From contig CAWCUK010000006.1 of the NCBI GenBank assembly GCA_963798775.1, positions 109,218-173,217 on the forward strand: a stretch of DNA of 64,000 bases. Reading direction: 5' to 3'. The translations under genes and the position numbers were made by a program. Of the stretch, positions 62,935 to 64,000 are shown piece by piece (position 1 is the first letter of the stretch; each line of letters opens with the position of its first letter). Below the pieces are notes generated by a model. That model was not told the origin of the DNA and did no database searches. It saw only the letters and a program-made list of their open reading frames with translations. The stretch is from CAWCUK01 sp963798775. Lineage in GTDB: Bacteria > Bacteroidota > Ignavibacteria > Ignavibacteriales > Ignavibacteriaceae.

Positions 62935-63327
62935 ATGAGCTTTGTAGTCGATACCTCGGTTATTATTTCGGTCATCACAAATGAAAAGACAAAACCAAAA
63001 CTTGTAAAAATGACTGAAGGAGAAGATCTAATTGCCCCTTCATCATTGAATTGGGAAATTGGAAATGCTATTTCAGCGATGATTAAAAGAAAAAGGATTA
63101 CTTTAAAAACTGCGAGAAATGCAATCGATTATTACCAAATGATTCCAATCAGAGCAATTGATGTAGACTTAAAGAAATGCGCTGAGATTTCTCATGATTA
63201 TGACATTTATGCGTATGATGCATATTTTTTGGAATGTGCAAGAAATTGTAATTCTGATTTAATTTCTTTGGACAATAGGCTTATTACGGTAGCTGAAAAA
63301 ATGAATATAAATGTGAGAAAGGTTTAA
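62935..63327 (+). CDS. vapC: PIN-domain ribonuclease toxin (VapC-like)
   Basis: ATG 62935 follows AAGGGG; a longer frame from 62773 would read through the higA remnant. The 130-residue PIN domain has the four acidic residues D6 (VVDTSV), E41 (WEIGNA), D95 (AYDAYFLECA) and D113 (SLDNRL), so it should be an active Mg-dependent RNase. VapC toxins cleave tRNA or rRNA. The antitoxin gene starts three bases after its stop. Toxin before antitoxin is the reverse of the usual vapBC order. Confidence 0.9.
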   Translation: MSFVVDTSVIISVITNEKTKPKLVKMTEGEDLIAPSSLNWEIGNAISAMIKRKRITLKTARNAIDYYQMIPIRAIDVDLKKCAEISHDYDIYAYDAYFLECARNCNSDLISLDNRLITVAEKMNINVRKV

Positions 63328-63330
63328 GTA

Positions 63331-63549
63331 ATGAATACATACACATATAGTGAAGCAAGACAACAATTAGCATCTCTTTTGGATAAAGCTAAAAGAGAAG
63401 GTAAAGTTTTAATAAAAAGAAGAGATGGAACTATATTTGAGTTAAAAGCATTGTCGGAGAAAAAATCTTCACTCGATGTAAAAGGCGTAAATTTAAAAAT
63501 AAATAGAGAAGAAATAATAGATATTCTGCGAGAAGTTCGAGAAAGATAA
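63331..63549 (+). CDS. Phd/YefM-family antitoxin
   Basis: The 72-residue protein has the Phd/YefM N-terminal DNA-binding fold (YTYSEARQQLASLLDKAKRE, VLIKRRDG) and a C-terminal charged helix (INREEIIDILREVRER) that would wrap the toxin. The start ATG is three bases after the vapC stop, so the pair is translationally linked. VapC is usually paired with AbrB- or RHH-type VapB; a Phd partner is less common. Confidence 0.85.
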   Translation: MNTYTYSEARQQLASLLDKAKREGKVLIKRRDGTIFELKALSEKKSSLDVKGVNLKINREEIIDILREVRER

Positions 63550-63717
63550 ACTTATTCGAAAAACAACCTATCAAGTTATTCCGATTAAAGTCAATAAATA
63601 AATTAGAAATTAGCTAATATATTATAATTGGTTGGCACAGCTATTCCGAAAAGACAAGTTGGTCTTTCAAATATTGATGACATAACAACACCCATTGCGG
63701 AACCAAGCGGATTTGGT

Positions 63718-64000
63718 ATAGGGCAATATAGTAAGCGCTCAAGATTATTATCCGTATGGAGGAATATACCGGGCAGTAAACACAGCGGACGCGAATGAAA
63801 AGTATAAGTTTACAGAAAAAGAACGTGATAAAGAGACGGATTATGATTATTTTGGCGCAAGGTATTATGACAGTGATATTGGACATTGGCTGAGTGTTGA
63901 TCCTTTTAAGATTAGTTGATACGGATGGAAGAGGTGGACTAGATATTTTATGGGGATTTGCGGATGCGGTTGCGAAAGATTTTCCAGGAGGTGAATGGAC
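63718..64000 (+). pseudogene. Rhs repeat-associated core remnant
   Basis: The frame from about 63721 encodes GNIVSAQDYYPYGGIYR, KYKFTEKERDKETDYDYFGA, RYYDSDIGHWLSVDPF, the Rhs core, then stops at 63919. Just beyond, another frame reads LVDTDGRGGLDILWG and FADAVAKDFPGGEW, the start of a variable C-terminal domain, and leaves the window. About 20 residues usually linking SVDP to NPL(x)LVD are lost at the junction. The gene's 5' part is absent upstream. Confidence 0.75.

Noticed and set aside
63641..63886. Minus-strand 81-codon frame at the right edge
   Set aside because: It is antisense to the Rhs core remnant, whose protein motifs are unmistakable.

Overview
The window looks like a chromosomal segment of an AT-rich member of the Ignavibacteria (Bacteroidota/Chlorobi group). 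Four predicted secreted proteins end in the type IX secretion (T9SS) sorting domain with the core (N)YPNPFNP, which is the signature form in Ignavibacteriales. PorV/PorQ-like and DUF4835 (PorD-like) proteins, a DUF5683 protein next to parAB and a serine palmitoyltransferase fit the same group. No 16S rRNA or other phylogenetic marker is present, so the placement is inference.

Layout. 1-4.5 kb: T9SS cargo (the first gene enters from the left edge), a C39-like secreted peptidase, a CDF-like metal transporter and an L,D-transpeptidase. 4.6-8 kb: tRNA-Leu, glnS and gltX. 8-13.2 kb: a signalling block with a three-receiver hybrid histidine kinase divergent from two adjacent receiver-adenylate cyclase genes. 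13.3-19.1 kb: envelope proteins and a HEAT-cyclophilin. 19.1-22.6 kb: a likely bacterial ceramide locus (GNAT acyltransferase, serine palmitoyltransferase, epimerase-like reductase). 22.6-30 kb: tRNAs, cupin, a NUMOD-like triple repeat, a stand-alone receiver, M20 amidohydrolase, nagB, an RqcH/NFACT gene and a POT transporter. 30.1-45.7 kb: a dense housekeeping block, almost all on the plus strand (PASTA protein-rpe-nagA; folP-cdaA-glycosyltransferase; parAB-DUF5683-Yip1-aminotransferase-nadB; aroQ-HAD; MerR; tRNA-Pro). 45.8-51.4 kb: a redox block (ferredoxin, AhpD-like, NDH-2, cytochrome P450, Zn-alcohol dehydrogenase). 52-57.3 kb: two large T9SS cargo genes with near-duplicate leaders. 57.3-64 kb: an accessory zone with small lipoproteins, a 1021-residue lectin-bearing secreted protein, a decayed higBA module plus a second higA scrap, an intact PIN toxin/Phd antitoxin pair and an Rhs remnant at the right edge.

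Most interesting point. The two adjacent class III cyclases have complementary active-site losses. The first keeps both metal aspartates but has Val in place of the transition-state Arg. The second keeps Arg but has Asn in place of the first metal Asp. Neither homodimer should work, while the heterodimer would have exactly one complete site, the arrangement seen in mammalian C1/C2 adenylate cyclases. The second gene also carries a -1 frameshift at a T-TTA-AAA heptamer. The redox block contains two copies of a 15-base near-identical dyad (AATGACTWAAGTCAG), each centred 72-78 bases before a start codon.

Caution. At least four genes are split by what looks like a single missing base in an A/T run (cyclase 2, the GNAT gene twice, rqcH). 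NDH-2 has another frameshift and the P450 an in-frame amber codon. The four clean cases look like assembly or sequencing indels, so those genes may be intact in the organism.
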